Positions 16,999 through 26,012 are shown, counted from the first letter of the stretch. The stretch is DNA of 64,000 bases from Tabrizicola sp. (GCF_016793705.1 NZ_JAEULO010000068.1:1-64000), one strand, 5' to 3'. Notes: a model not told the origin generated them from the sequence alone. A program made the numbers and translations.

Positions 16999-18030
16999 AT
17001 GAATTTCAAGACGACGACCGCCTTCGGGCTGGGGATGCTGGCGCTGTCGGCCGTTGCGGTCCAGGCCGATACCGGCGACACGCTGAAGACGGTGCAGGCC
17101 CGCGGCACGCTGAACTGCCCCGGCGACATCGGGTCCTACATGGGCTTTGCCGAAGTGGACGACCAGGGCAACTGGAAGGGCCTCGACATCGAGCTGTGCC
17201 GCGCGATGACCACGGCGATCTTCGGCGATCCGGCCAAGGCCAACATCGTCCCGATCGACTGGGCGCAGCGCTGGCCGTCCTTGCAGTCGGGCGACATCGA
17301 CATCGTGATCAAGGCCTCCGGCGGCACCCGATCGCGCGACACCGAACTCGGGCTGCAATTCTCGATGTCCTACTACCTCGGGACCACCAAGGTCATGGCG
17401 CACAAGGAGCTGAACCTGGCCTCGCTGAAGGATGCCGAGGGCGGTTCGATCTGCGTGCCCGCCTCGACCTCGACCGAGCGGCAGGTCGCGTCCTATCTGG
17501 AAGCCAAGGGCATCAAGATGGAGATCGTCGCCATCGAGAAGAACGAAGAGGTGGAGGCCGCCTATTTCTCGGGCCGCTGCGACACCTATGCCCAGTGGGG
17601 GCCGGTCCTGGCTATCGCCGCCTCGCAGTCCGAGGCGCCCGACAGCCATGTCCTGCTGCCCGACGTTCTGGCACTGGAGCCGGAAGTGATGATCACCCGT
17701 CAGGGCGATGACAACTGGGTGGACATCGCCAACTGGACGCTGACCGCGCTGATCTATGCCGAACAGGAAGGCATCACCTCGGCCAATGTCGACGAGATCA
17801 AGGCCGCGCCGCCCTCGGCCGAAATCGGCAAGTTCCTCGGCGCGACGCCCGGCATGGGTGCGGGTCTCGGACTGGGCGACGACTGGGCCTACAACGTGAT
17901 CAAGCAGGTCGGCAACTACTCGGAAATCTTCGAGCGCAGCCTTGGACAGGGCTCCCCCTACAAGATGCCGCGCGAGATGACCGCCCTGTGGAAGGACGGC
18001 GGCGTGCTGTTCCCGCTGGTGGTCGACTGA
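16999..18030 (+). CDS. aapJ: Amino-acid ABC transporter substrate-binding protein (AapJ-like)
   Basis: A 343-residue periplasmic protein of SBP family 3. A signal peptide covers about residues 1-23 (hydrophobic LGMLALSAVAVQA, cleavage after VQA). The mature start TLKTVQARGTLNCPG and later WKGLDIELCRA, GTRSRDTELGL and CDTYAQWGP are typical of AapJ/BztA, which bind a broad range of L-amino acids. It is the first gene of a four-gene transporter and is followed by a strong hairpin that could stabilise its own message. The preceding 113 bp show no further gene. Given the island, the natural ligand may be a modified amino acid rather than general amino acids. Confidence 0.88.
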   Translation: MNFKTTTAFGLGMLALSAVAVQADTGDTLKTVQARGTLNCPGDIGSYMGFAEVDDQGNWKGLDIELCRAMTTAIFGDPAKANIVPIDWAQRWPSLQSGDIDIVIKASGGTRSRDTELGLQFSMSYYLGTTKVMAHKELNLASLKDAEGGSICVPASTSTERQVASYLEAKGIKMEIVAIEKNEEVEAAYFSGRCDTYAQWGPVLAIAASQSEAPDSHVLLPDVLALEPEVMITRQGDDNWVDIANWTLTALIYAEQEGITSANVDEIKAAPPSAEIGKFLGATPGMGAGLGLGDDWAYNVIKQVGNYSEIFERSLGQGSPYKMPREMTALWKDGGVLFPLVVD

Positions 18031-18039
18031 TCAAGGTCG

Positions 18040-18069
18040 GGCCCGTGGCGGGTTGTGCCGCCGCGGGCC
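18040..18069 (+). promoter_or_regulatory. Intercistronic hairpin between aapJ and aapQ
   Basis: A 12-bp stem (GGCCCGTGGCGG paired with CCGCCGCGGGCC, one U:G pair) closes a 6-base loop ten bases after the aapJ stop. No T-run follows. Such elements usually protect the binding-protein mRNA or reduce read-through, giving excess SBP over membrane components. Confidence 0.65.
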
Positions 18070-18111
18070 TCCCCAATCCCCGCTCCCCGTTCTTCGTCCA
18101 AGGGCAGACCG

Positions 18112-19290
18112 ATGGCAGGATCAACCTTCTGGCGCAGCAAGTCCGTCCGGGGCATCGTCCTCCAGGGCGGCTTCCTGGCGCTGATCGCCGCCGTCGTGAT
18201 CGGTGCCACCCTGACCGCGCGCGACACTCTGGCCGCGCAGGGGCTGACGTCGGGCTTCGGCTTCCTGCGGAAGGCGACAGGATGGGAGATGAACTTTTCC
18301 CTCCTCCCGACGACCACCAGCGATCCCTATTGGTGGTATCTGCTGATGGGCCTCATGAACACGCTCTTCATGGGGCTGGTCGGCTTGACCGGGGCCTCGG
18401 TCCTTGGCCTGATCGTGGGACTCATGCGGTCGGGCCGCAACCCCGCCGCCCGGCTCCTGGGCACGCTCTATATCGAGCTGTTCCGCAACCTGCCGCTGAT
18501 CCTGCAACTCTTCTTCTGGTATGCGATGGCGAATGCGCTGCCTGCGCCCCGCCAGTCGCTGGAAATCGGCGGCGCGCTGGTCAATGCGCGGGGCATTTAT
18601 CTGCCGGGTCTGGCCATCGGGCCGGGAACCGTCGCGCTTGCCCTACTGGCCGTGGCCTCGGGGGCCTGCCTTGCCGTCTGGGTTCTTGCCGCCCGCCGGT
18701 TCCGCCGGATGGAGCCGCAGGGCCAGCGCCGCCTCTCACTGGCCGCGCTGGGCGCCGGACTGGCCCTTGCCGCCGTAACGGTCCTTGCCGGACACGAACC
18801 CGGCACCGCCTGGACCTCCTGGCCCGCGCTCGCAGGGCTGAAGGTCGACGGCGGCTTCCGCATCCAGCCCGAGGTCTATGCCCTGGCCATCGCGATCATG
18901 ACCTATGGCGCCGCCTATGTCGGAGAGATCGTCCGGGGCGGCTTCAAGGCGGTGGGTCGCGGCCAGATGGAAGCCGCCGCCGCCCTGGGCCTGTCGCCGT
19001 GGCAGGTCTTCTCCCGCGTGCGGATGCCGCTCGCCTTCCGCGCCATGCTGCCGATCCTGATCAACCAGTATGTCTGGCTGATCAAGGCTACCACGCTCGG
19101 CATCGCGGTCGGCTTCTCGGATTTCTTCATGGTGATCGCCTCGTCGATCAACCATTCCGGCCAGACCTTCGAATTCATCGCCATCCTGATGGGCGGCTTC
19201 CTTCTGATCAACTTCTCGCTGGCCGCGGTGCTGAACCGTCTGAACCGGGCCATCGCGCTGAAGGGCCATCAGACGACGGGTGTGCAATGA
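18112..19290 (+). CDS. aapQ: Amino-acid ABC transporter permease (AapQ-like)
   Basis: A 392-residue inner-membrane permease. Family features are a long N-terminal segment with one membrane helix, LMGLMNTLFMGLVGL, a long central insertion, and the C-terminal core with the ATPase-contacting EAA loop (GRGQMEAAAALGLSPWQ...). ATG 18112 fits the usual AapQ/BztB N-terminus; an in-frame ATG at 18055 lies inside the intercistronic hairpin. It overlaps aapM by ATGA. Confidence 0.87.
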   Translation: MAGSTFWRSKSVRGIVLQGGFLALIAAVVIGATLTARDTLAAQGLTSGFGFLRKATGWEMNFSLLPTTTSDPYWWYLLMGLMNTLFMGLVGLTGASVLGLIVGLMRSGRNPAARLLGTLYIELFRNLPLILQLFFWYAMANALPAPRQSLEIGGALVNARGIYLPGLAIGPGTVALALLAVASGACLAVWVLAARRFRRMEPQGQRRLSLAALGAGLALAAVTVLAGHEPGTAWTSWPALAGLKVDGGFRIQPEVYALAIAIMTYGAAYVGEIVRGGFKAVGRGQMEAAAALGLSPWQVFSRVRMPLAFRAMLPILINQYVWLIKATTLGIAVGFSDFFMVIASSINHSGQTFEFIAILMGGFLLINFSLAAVLNRLNRAIALKGHQTTGVQ

Positions 19291-20363
19291 CCAGTGCGGC
19301 GCGCTCCAGAACCGGACTCAAGCGCTGGCGCAAGGACTATTTCGGTTCACCCGGTGCCGCGCTGATGACGCTCTTCAGCCTCGCAGCGCTTGGGGCGATC
19401 CTGTGGGTACTGGTCGACTGGGGCCTGATCCGCGCCACCTTTGGCGCCGAGGGCAATCAGGAAACCTGCGCCGCCGGCGGCGGGGCCTGCTGGTCGGTGA
19501 TTGCCGTGCGTTGGCGGGTGATCCTGTTCGGCATCTACCCATTCGAGGAACAGTGGCGCGCAGCCCTCGCCTGCGGCACCGTCGCGCTGGTGATCCTTCT
19601 GTCCTGCATCCCGAGGCTCTGGAGCTTCGGCCGCCTGGCCCTGATCTGGACCTTGGGGACGGCGCTCTTCTACGCGCTTATGCGCGGTGGCGTGCTGGGG
19701 CTGGCGCCAGTCAATGAACAGCAATGGGGCGGGCTGCCGCTGACGCTCTTCGTCTTCGTCGCCACCGGCGTGATCGGGATGCCGCTCGCCATCGGTCTCG
19801 CGCTGCTCAGGCGGTCGGACTATCCGGTCATCGCCCGCGTCTCCGGCTGGATCATCGACACGATCCGTTCGCTCCCCCTGCTCTCGATCCTCTTCACCTG
19901 CGCCATCGTGTTGCCGTTCATGCTGCCGGGCTTCCTGATCGGCGAGAAGCTCTACCGCGTTGTCTTCGGCGCCGCCCTGTTCTTCGCCGCCTATCAGGCC
20001 GAGATCATCCGTGGCGGCTTCCAGGGCATTCCGTCCGGCCAGGAAGAGGCGGCGAAGGCGCTGGGCCTGTCCTACTGGCAGCGCATGGGCCGCATCGTCC
20101 TGCCGCAGGCCTTCCGGCTGGCGCTTCCGGCCACGATCAACCAGTTCGTCATCGCCTTCATGGAAACCTCGCTGATCGTCGTCGTCGGCTTCATGGAACT
20201 GCTGGCGGCGGGTAACACCGCCTTCAAGACCGGCGACTGGAAGTTCGCCTATGCCGAGGTCTACGTCTTCATCGCCGCCATCTACTTCACCTTCGTCTTC
20301 GGCCTGTCGCGCTATGGTGCCTATCTCGAGGCCCGGATGAACACTGGCCACGCCAAGGACTGA
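19287..20363 (+). CDS. aapM: Amino-acid ABC transporter permease (AapM-like)
   Basis: A 358-residue partner permease with several predicted membrane helices and an EAA loop (SGQEEAAKALGLSYWQ) followed by VLPQAFRLALP. The FGSPGAALMT near residue 20 and the central cysteine-containing periplasmic insert are typical of AapM/BztC. It is somewhat shorter than some homologues. It overlaps aapQ by 4 bp and is separated from aapP by 3 bp. Confidence 0.87.
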   Translation: MTSAARSRTGLKRWRKDYFGSPGAALMTLFSLAALGAILWVLVDWGLIRATFGAEGNQETCAAGGGACWSVIAVRWRVILFGIYPFEEQWRAALACGTVALVILLSCIPRLWSFGRLALIWTLGTALFYALMRGGVLGLAPVNEQQWGGLPLTLFVFVATGVIGMPLAIGLALLRRSDYPVIARVSGWIIDTIRSLPLLSILFTCAIVLPFMLPGFLIGEKLYRVVFGAALFFAAYQAEIIRGGFQGIPSGQEEAAKALGLSYWQRMGRIVLPQAFRLALPATINQFVIAFMETSLIVVVGFMELLAAGNTAFKTGDWKFAYAEVYVFIAAIYFTFVFGLSRYGAYLEARMNTGHAKD

Positions 20364-20366
20364 CCC

Positions 20367-21113
20367 ATGGACCTGACCGCCCCCGCCATCGAGATCACGG
20401 GACTCGACAAGTTCTATGGCAGCTTCCACGCCCTGAAGGGCATCGACCTCTGCGTCGCGAAAGGCGAGAAGGTGGTGATCTGCGGCCCTTCGGGCTCGGG
20501 CAAGTCAACCCTCATCCGCTGCATCAACCAGCTTGAGGAACATGACAGCGGCGCGATCCGCGTCTTCGGCACCGCGCTGGACGACAGTCTCGCCTCGCTG
20601 GACGAGATCCGCCGCGAAGTCGGCATGGTCTTCCAGCAGTTCAACCTTTTCCCGCACATGACGGTGCTGGAAAACTGCACGCTGGCGCCGATGCTGGTGC
20701 GCAAGACCGCGCGGGCCGAGGCCGAGGCCATCGCCATGCGCTATCTGGAAAAGGTCCGCATCCCCGATCAGGCGCAGAAATATCCCGGCCAGCTGTCCGG
20801 CGGCCAGCAGCAGCGTGTGGCCATCGCCCGCGCCTTGTGCATGCAGCCCGAAATCCTGCTCTTCGACGAGCCCACCTCGGCGCTCGACCCCGAGATGATC
20901 GCCGAGGTGCTGGATGTCATGGTGACCCTGGCGCAGGAAGGCATGACCATGGTCTGCGTCACGCATGAGATGGGCTTCGCCCGCAAGGTCGCCGACCGGG
21001 TCATCTTCATGGACAAGGGCGAGATCGTCGAGGAGGCCGCGCCCGAGGCCTTCTTCACCGCCCCGAGAAGCGAACGGACACGACTTTTCCTGTCGCAGGT
21101 GCTGGGGCACTGA
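20367..21113 (+). CDS. aapP: Amino-acid ABC transporter ATP-binding protein (AapP-like)
   Basis: A 248-residue ATPase. Walker [10 protein letters not shown] near residue 42, Q-loop in [14 protein letters not shown], signature [15 protein letters not shown], Walker [15 protein letters not shown] and H-loop CVTHEMGFA are all intact. It completes AapJQMP. The [11 protein letters not shown] start is usual for polar amino-acid transporters. Confidence 0.92.
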   Translation: MDLTAPAIEITGLDKFYGSFHALKGIDLCVAKGEKVVICGPSGSGKSTLIRCINQLEEHDSGAIRVFGTALDDSLASLDEIRREVGMVFQQFNLFPHMTVLENCTLAPMLVRKTARAEAEAIAMRYLEKVRIPDQAQKYPGQLSGGQQQRVAIARALCMQPEILLFDEPTSALDPEMIAEVLDVMVTLAQEGMTMVCVTHEMGFARKVADRVIFMDKGEIVEEAAPEAFFTAPRSERTRLFLSQVLGH

Positions 21114-21172
21114 CTTTTGCAGCGGGGGCCGGAATGCTAACGTCGGCGCGCCGACCTGTTCACGGATACCGA

Positions 21173-22078
21173 ATGGCCCCGCGCGTCAAACTGCCGCCCT
21201 TGAACTCTCTGCGCGTGTTCCACGCGGTCGTGCGGCACCGCTCCCTGCGCGAGGCGGCTGACGAATTGCTCGTCTCGCCGCAGGCCATCGGCCAGCAGGT
21301 CCGCCTGCTGGAAGAAGCGCTCGGTGTCGTGCTGATGGAGCGCGACGGTCGCTCGATCCGCTTCACCGAAAAGGCGATCACCCTGTCCCACTACATCCAG
21401 GCCGGGTTCGAGGAGTTCGAGGAAGGCGTCCGCCGGGTGACCGCACCCCGCGAACGCGCCCGGATCAACCTCAACGTCAGCCCCTACTTCGGCACGCGCT
21501 ACCTGATGCCGCGCCTTGCCGAATTCCGGACCGCCGTGCCCGAGGCCGAGATCGGCCTGACCACGATGATCGACCTGGTCGACCTCGAACGCGACCAGAT
21601 CGACCTCGCCGTGCAATGGGGCTACGGCGACCGCAAGGACGCGCTGTCGCATCTCTTGCTGCGTGACCCCAAGGTCGTCTGCTGTCGCCCCGATATGGCC
21701 GAGAAGATCGCGTCGCCGTCCGATCTTCTGCGCTTCAACCTTTTGCAGCCGGCGCGATCCAAGCGCCTCTGGCCCGACATTCTTGCCTTTCTCGGTGTCG
21801 ATATGCCTGAACTGGACCGCAGCCTGACCTTCGATGATGCCGCGACCATGCGGCGCGCGGCGCATCAGGGGCTGGGCATCGGTCTGATCTCGCGGCTGGA
21901 TGCCGAAGAGGATATCGCCGCCGGAAAGCTGATCGCGCCGATCGGAATCGACGCGCTGGCAGAGATGCCGCCGGAAACCGTTCCCGGCTTCTATGTCATC
22001 ACCACGAAAGCACGGCTCAGGGCGCGGCATGTCGCGGCGCTGCACCGTTGGCTTTTGGAACAGGACTGGCAGGCCTGA
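21173..22078 (+). CDS. LysR-family transcriptional regulator (GcvA-like)
   Basis: A 301-residue LysR protein. The N-terminal HTH LNSLRVFHAVVRHRS...EAADELLVSPQAIGQQVR is the GcvA/AmpR-type variant. The C-terminal substrate-binding domain carries ISPYF-like and DLAVQWGYG strands. The ATG at 21173 places the HTH at the usual distance from the start; an in-frame ATG 13 codons upstream is possible. It follows aapP by 59 bp in the same direction and converges with the GarR-like gene. It may control the transporter, but no LysR T-N11-A box was pinned down. Confidence 0.85.
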   Translation: MAPRVKLPPLNSLRVFHAVVRHRSLREAADELLVSPQAIGQQVRLLEEALGVVLMERDGRSIRFTEKAITLSHYIQAGFEEFEEGVRRVTAPRERARINLNVSPYFGTRYLMPRLAEFRTAVPEAEIGLTTMIDLVDLERDQIDLAVQWGYGDRKDALSHLLLRDPKVVCCRPDMAEKIASPSDLLRFNLLQPARSKRLWPDILAFLGVDMPELDRSLTFDDAATMRRAAHQGLGIGLISRLDAEEDIAAGKLIAPIGIDALAEMPPETVPGFYVITTKARLRARHVAALHRWLLEQDWQA

Positions 22079-22096
22079 AACCCGCCAGTCCCGGCG

Positions 22097-22957
22097 TCAC
22101 CCCAGTCGGTGAGAGGCGAGAGCTTCGAGAGCCTTCACCAGGCTGGAGTGATCCTGTTCGCGATCACAGGCGCTCATCAATTCCTGCGCCGTCGCGGTAT
22201 TGGGCAGTGCGACCCCCAGCGACTTCGCGCTGTCCAGCGCAAGGGTAAGGTCCTTCTGATGCAACTTCAGCCGGAACCCCGGCGCGAAGCTTCGCTTGAT
22301 CATGCGCTCCCCATGTACTTCAAGCACCCGGCTGGCGGCAAATCCTCCCATCAGGGCCTGCCGCACCCGTGCCGGATCGCAACCCGCTTTCGACGCAAAG
22401 ACGAGGGCTTCCGAAACGGCCTCGATGGTCAACGCCACGATGATCTGGTTCGCCAGCTTGCAGGTCTGTCCCGCGCCGGTTGCACCCACCAGGGTGATGT
22501 TCTTTCCCATGATCTGAAACAGCGGCAGCGCCCGGTCGAAATCGGCCTCCGCACCGCCGACCATGATGGTCAGCGTTGCGTTTTCGGCGCCGACCTGTCC
22601 GCCGGACACCGGCGCATCGAGGTAGGAACCACCTTTTTGACCCACCGTATCGGCGAAGCGGCGCGTGGCGATCGGGCTGATCGTGCTCATGTCGATCACC
22701 AGGCTTCCGGGCCGAAGCCCGGCGAGAACGCCCCTGTCCCCCAGAAGGACCCGTTCCACATCCGGCGTGTCGGGCAGCATCAGGATGACGATCTCCGAAG
22801 CCTCCGCCACCTCTGCCGGAGCAGGCAGGACACGGGCTGCAATTCCCTCGGGAAGGGGGGAGCGGTTGAGCGTCGTTGCGATCTCATGCCCCGCGTTTGC
22901 AAGATGCCGGGCCATGGGTGATCCCATTACGCCCAGGCCGATAAAGCCGATCTTCAT
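22097..22957 (-). CDS. garR: NAD(P)-dependent beta-hydroxyacid dehydrogenase (GarR-like tartronate semialdehyde reductase)
   Basis: A 286-residue 3-hydroxyacid dehydrogenase. N-terminal GFIGLGVMGSPMARHL, DAPVSGG substrate loop, GATGAGQTCKLANQ with the catalytic lysine, and a C-terminal LKDL-like LHQKDLTLALD. These are the four signatures of the tartronate-semialdehyde/3-hydroxyisobutyrate dehydrogenase family. A strong GGAGGA lies before the ATG. It is divergent from an HpcH/HpaI aldolase; in the galactarate/glucarate route that pair makes tartronate semialdehyde and reduces it to glycerate, which favours the GarR assignment. 3-Hydroxyisobutyrate dehydrogenase is the alternative. Confidence 0.78.
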   Translation of the reverse strand: MKIGFIGLGVMGSPMARHLANAGHEIATTLNRSPLPEGIAARVLPAPAEVAEASEIVILMLPDTPDVERVLLGDRGVLAGLRPGSLVIDMSTISPIATRRFADTVGQKGGSYLDAPVSGGQVGAENATLTIMVGGAEADFDRALPLFQIMGKNITLVGATGAGQTCKLANQIIVALTIEAVSEALVFASKAGCDPARVRQALMGGFAASRVLEVHGERMIKRSFAPGFRLKLHQKDLTLALDSAKSLGVALPNTATAQELMSACDREQDHSSLVKALEALASHRLG

Positions 22958-22987
22958 CTGTCCTCCGCTTGCGAGCGATAATCATAT

Positions 22988-23004
22988 GATGTATGACAAC
23001 TGAT
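22988..23004. promoter_or_regulatory. Candidate FadR/GntR-type operator O2
   Basis: GATGTATGACAACTGAT in the garR/aldolase divergent promoter matches 14 of 17 positions of the site at 12522-12538. Its core TGTATGACA is a TGT-N3-ACA inverted repeat, close to the FadR-family consensus. It sits 31 bp from the garR start and 19 bp from the aldolase start, where a bound repressor could block both. Confidence 0.6.
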
Positions 23005-23022
23005 AGGTCAAAAGGAACGATC

Positions 23023-23820
23023 ATGCAAGAACGAGAGAATGTCCTGAAGTCGATGGTCGCAGGGGGTCGGGCCGCCATTGGCCTCTGGTGCTCGCTCGGT
23101 TCCGCTCTGACGACCGAGATCGTGGCGGGATCGGGCGCCGACTGGATTCTGATCGACGGCGAGCATAGCCCGAATGATCTGCGGTCCGTCGTGGCCCAAC
23201 TTCAGGCCGCAGCGGCGTTCCGCTGCGAGGCAGCCGTGCGCCTGCCGTCGGATGACCTTAACCTCATCAAACAGTTCATGGACGGCGGGGCCCGCAGCCT
23301 GATGATCCCGAACGTGAAAACCGCCGATCAGGCCCGTGGCATCGTCTCCGCGATGACTTACGCCCCGGGCGGCATCCGTGGCTTCTCTGTCGGCCATCGG
23401 GCGAATGCCTTTGGTCGGATCAAGGGCTACCACGCGAATGCCCGGAACCAGCAGCTTCTGGCCGCCCAGATCGAATGTGCGACCGGGGTGGCCAATGCTG
23501 CCGAGATTGCTGCGGTCGAAGGCGTCGATGTCCTGTTCGTCGGACCGGGCGATCTTTCCGCCAACCTTGGTGTGATGGGCAATCCGTCCGCGCCGCATGT
23601 GCAAGAGGCGATTGCTTCCGTCCTGGCTGCTGCAAAGGCGGCCGGCAAGGCAGCAGGCATACTCGCCCCCAATCCTGCGGATGCAGATCGGTATCTCGCG
23701 GCAGGCTTCACGATGGTGGCGGTTGGCTCCGACCTCGGCCTCCTGGCGCGCGGTTCGGATGACCTCGTGTCGCGTTTCAGAACATGGACGGGCCGCACCC
23801 TGCAAGCGCCCTTGGGATGA
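23023..23820 (+). CDS. HpcH/HpaI-family class II aldolase (GarL-like)
   Basis: A 265-residue metal-dependent aldolase that cleaves 2-keto-3-deoxy acids to pyruvate and an aldehyde. GLWCSLGS at the start, LIDGEHSPND with a metal-region residue, ALR-like AAVRLPS with the catalytic arginine, and the FVGPGDLSANLG motif near the end match the family. ATG 23023 follows AAAAGGA. Divergent from garR with a shared operator, it is probably a 5-keto-4-deoxy-glucarate or 2-keto-3-deoxy-rhamnonate-type aldolase; the pairing favours release of tartronate semialdehyde. Confidence 0.85.
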   Translation: MQERENVLKSMVAGGRAAIGLWCSLGSALTTEIVAGSGADWILIDGEHSPNDLRSVVAQLQAAAAFRCEAAVRLPSDDLNLIKQFMDGGARSLMIPNVKTADQARGIVSAMTYAPGGIRGFSVGHRANAFGRIKGYHANARNQQLLAAQIECATGVANAAEIAAVEGVDVLFVGPGDLSANLGVMGNPSAPHVQEAIASVLAAAKAAGKAAGILAPNPADADRYLAAGFTMVAVGSDLGLLARGSDDLVSRFRTWTGRTLQAPLG

Positions 23821-24054
23821 GCGCACTCCTGCCTGCGGGTCGCTCGCGCTGTTTCAACCTGCTCGGCACGGGCAGGGCATCGCGCCCGGCAGGTGGTCCA
23901 GGACGCATTCGGTCGGGGAATGCATGGATGGGTGGCAAGGTCAGAGCAACGTCAGGGGATCGTGCTCACGAAACTCTTACAAGGCCCGGCGGATTGGTGA
24001 CAGCCCGCGCGATTCGCGGGAAATCCCCACTCGCGCGGCGAATGCAAAAGGCGC

Positions 24055-24669
24055 ATGATCCGCCCCATGCGCAGCCTCGTCCTCCTCCTTGCGGTCCTGG
24101 CTTCCCCGGTCCTTGCCGGGTCCGAACCCTCGCGCCTGACCGCCGCCGCGCGGGATCAGGTCGGGGTGACGGTGACCTATGACCCGGCCTATGCGAAGCT
24201 GGGCTTTCCCGGCGGCGATGTGCCGCGCGACCGCGGTGTCTGCACCGACGTGGTGATCCGCGCCCTGCGCGACGGCTGGGGGATCGACCTGCAACTGGCG
24301 GTGAACCGCGACATGAAGGCCGACTTCGCGGCCTATCCTGCACTCTGGGGCCTGACGCAGACTGACCGCAACATCGACCACCGCCGGGTGCCGAACCTTG
24401 CCACGCTCTTTGCCCGCGTCGGTGCCGAGGTGCCGCTCCAGGAAGATCCCGCGCCCTATCTCCCCGGCGACATCGTCACCTGGAAGCTGCCCGGCAACCT
24501 CGACCATATCGGGATCGTTTCCGACCGCCGGGCTACCGACGGCACACCCCTGATCCTGCACAACATCGGTCGCGGCGCGCAGGAGGAAGACATCCTCTTC
24601 GCCTATCCGATGACCGGCCACTACCGGATCGGCAAGGAACAGGCGGACCGGCTGAAGGCGCTGCAGTAG
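24055..24669 (+). CDS. DUF1287 exported protein
   Basis: A 204-residue protein with an N-terminal signal peptide (LVLLLAVLASPVLA, cleavage near residue 22). The DUF1287 core has PGGDVPRDRGVCTDVVIRALR with the conserved Cys, NIDHRRVPNL with the conserved His, and YLPGDIVTW...HIGIVSD. The Cys/His/Asp arrangement recalls NlpC/P60-type cell-wall amidases, so a periplasmic hydrolase role is plausible. Start 24055 is supported by AAAAGG. The 234 bp before it hold no other gene that I could identify. Confidence 0.85.
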   Translation: MIRPMRSLVLLLAVLASPVLAGSEPSRLTAAARDQVGVTVTYDPAYAKLGFPGGDVPRDRGVCTDVVIRALRDGWGIDLQLAVNRDMKADFAAYPALWGLTQTDRNIDHRRVPNLATLFARVGAEVPLQEDPAPYLPGDIVTWKLPGNLDHIGIVSDRRATDGTPLILHNIGRGAQEEDILFAYPMTGHYRIGKEQADRLKALQ

Positions 24670-24830
24670 CGCGCCCGACCCCTAAAATTGTCTAAAATCG
24701 TGCTTGCTCCTTGCGAAATACTCTCTGGGGGTCCGGGGGGGGAAGCGCCCCCGGCGGCTGGTCACAGGGCTTCGCGGTCACAGGTTAAGAAATCCTTTCC
24801 GCCCACGGGCAAGCCTTTGATATTGAGCAT

Positions 24831-24856
24831 TTTTCCAGAAATGTCCACCGTGGACA
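24831..24856. repeat. Dispersed TGTCCAC inverted-repeat element, copy 1
   Basis: TTTTCCAG followed by TGTCCACCGTGGACA (24842-24856), a 7-1-7 inverted repeat, eight bases from the argE stop in a convergent spacer. A second copy in opposite orientation is at 40659-40684 and keeps the flanking TTTCCAG. The symmetrical core suggests a protein-binding site or a small bidirectional hairpin. Confidence 0.7.
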
Positions 24857-24863
24857 CCCTGCC

Positions 24864-26012
24864 CTAGAACCCCTCCTCCAGCCGCCCGACCAGCGCCGCC
24901 AGCATCCCCCGGCACCGCTCCACCTGCTCGACCGCAACGAATTCGTCCGGTTTGTGCCCCTGGGCCATCGACCCCGGCCCGCAGATCACCGTTGGCACCC
25001 CGAGCCGGGCGTCGAACAGCCCGCCCTCCGTCCCGAAGGCCACCTTGATCGTCCCGTTCGCCCCGGTCAGCCCCTTCACGAAGCGGACCACCCCGGCATC
25101 CGAGGGCGTCCCCAGCCCGGGGTAATCCCAGAGCCGCTCCACCCGGATCGCCGCCTCCGGGAACTCCCCCCGCAAGGGCGCGACGATGGCCTCCGCCTCC
25201 CCTTCCAGCCGCCGGATCAGCCCCGCCACGTCCTCCCCCGCGAGGCTGCGGATCTCGAAATCCAGCACCGCATGGTTCGGCACGATGTTGACCTGCACCC
25301 CGCCGGACATCTTCCCCACATGCAGGGTCGAATAGGGCACATCATAGTCCCCGTCCTTCAACCCGCTCGCCGCCACCTCGGCCTGCACCCGCCGCACCGC
25401 TCCCAGGAAATCCGCCCCCAGATGCAGGGCGTTCAAGGCCAGCGGAGCCAGCGCGGAATGACCCTCCCGCCCCACACAGGTCGCGCGCAGCGCCACCTTC
25501 CCCTTGTGCCCGGTCGCGACCTGCATGCCCGTCGGTTCTCCCACGATGCAGAAGCGCGGCTTCACCGGGGCGGCAGCGAGGAGGTCGATCAGCGACCGCA
25601 CCCCCATGCAGCCGATCTCCTCGTCATAGGACAGCGCGAGGTGGAGCGGGACCTTCAAGGGGCGGCGGGCGGCATCCAGCATCGCCTCCACCGCGCAGGC
25701 GACGAAGCCCTTCATGTCCGCCGCCCCCCGGCCGTAGTAGCGCCCGTCCTCTTCAGTCAGGGCGAAGGGGGGCTTCGTCCAGGCCTGGCCCTCCACCGGT
25801 ACCACGTCGGTATGGCCGGAGAGCATGACGCCCCCCGCCCCCTCCGGCCCGGTCGAAGCGAAGAGGTTCGCCTTGCCGCCCGCGGCATCGGGGACAAGCG
25901 TCACGGTAAGCCCCACGCCTTCCAGGAGGCCCTTCACATAGTCCATCAGGGCGATGTTCGGCTTGGAGCTGACGGTGTCGAAGGCCAGAAGCCGGTCCAG
26001 AATGTCGCGCAT
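24864..26012 (-). CDS. argE: Acetylornithine deacetylase
   Basis: A 382-residue M20-family zinc hydrolase that removes the acetyl group from N-acetylornithine in arginine synthesis. LLAFDTVSSKPN at the start, SGHTDVVPVEG (metal His/Asp), GRGAADMKGF, YDEEIGCMGV (catalytic Glu pair) and the dimerisation VNIVPNHAVLDFEIR fit ArgE. Length is standard. It is transcribed toward the DUF1287 gene, and its start is about 110 bp from the divergent exported-protein gene at 26126. A related succinyl-diaminopimelate desuccinylase or another M20 amidohydrolase is less likely. Confidence 0.87.
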   Translation of the reverse strand: MRDILDRLLAFDTVSSKPNIALMDYVKGLLEGVGLTVTLVPDAAGGKANLFASTGPEGAGGVMLSGHTDVVPVEGQAWTKPPFALTEEDGRYYGRGAADMKGFVACAVEAMLDAARRPLKVPLHLALSYDEEIGCMGVRSLIDLLAAAPVKPRFCIVGEPTGMQVATGHKGKVALRATCVGREGHSALAPLALNALHLGADFLGAVRRVQAEVAASGLKDGDYDVPYSTLHVGKMSGGVQVNIVPNHAVLDFEIRSLAGEDVAGLIRRLEGEAEAIVAPLRGEFPEAAIRVERLWDYPGLGTPSDAGVVRFVKGLTGANGTIKVAFGTEGGLFDARLGVPTVICGPGSMAQGHKPDEFVAVEQVERCRGMLAALVGRLEEGF

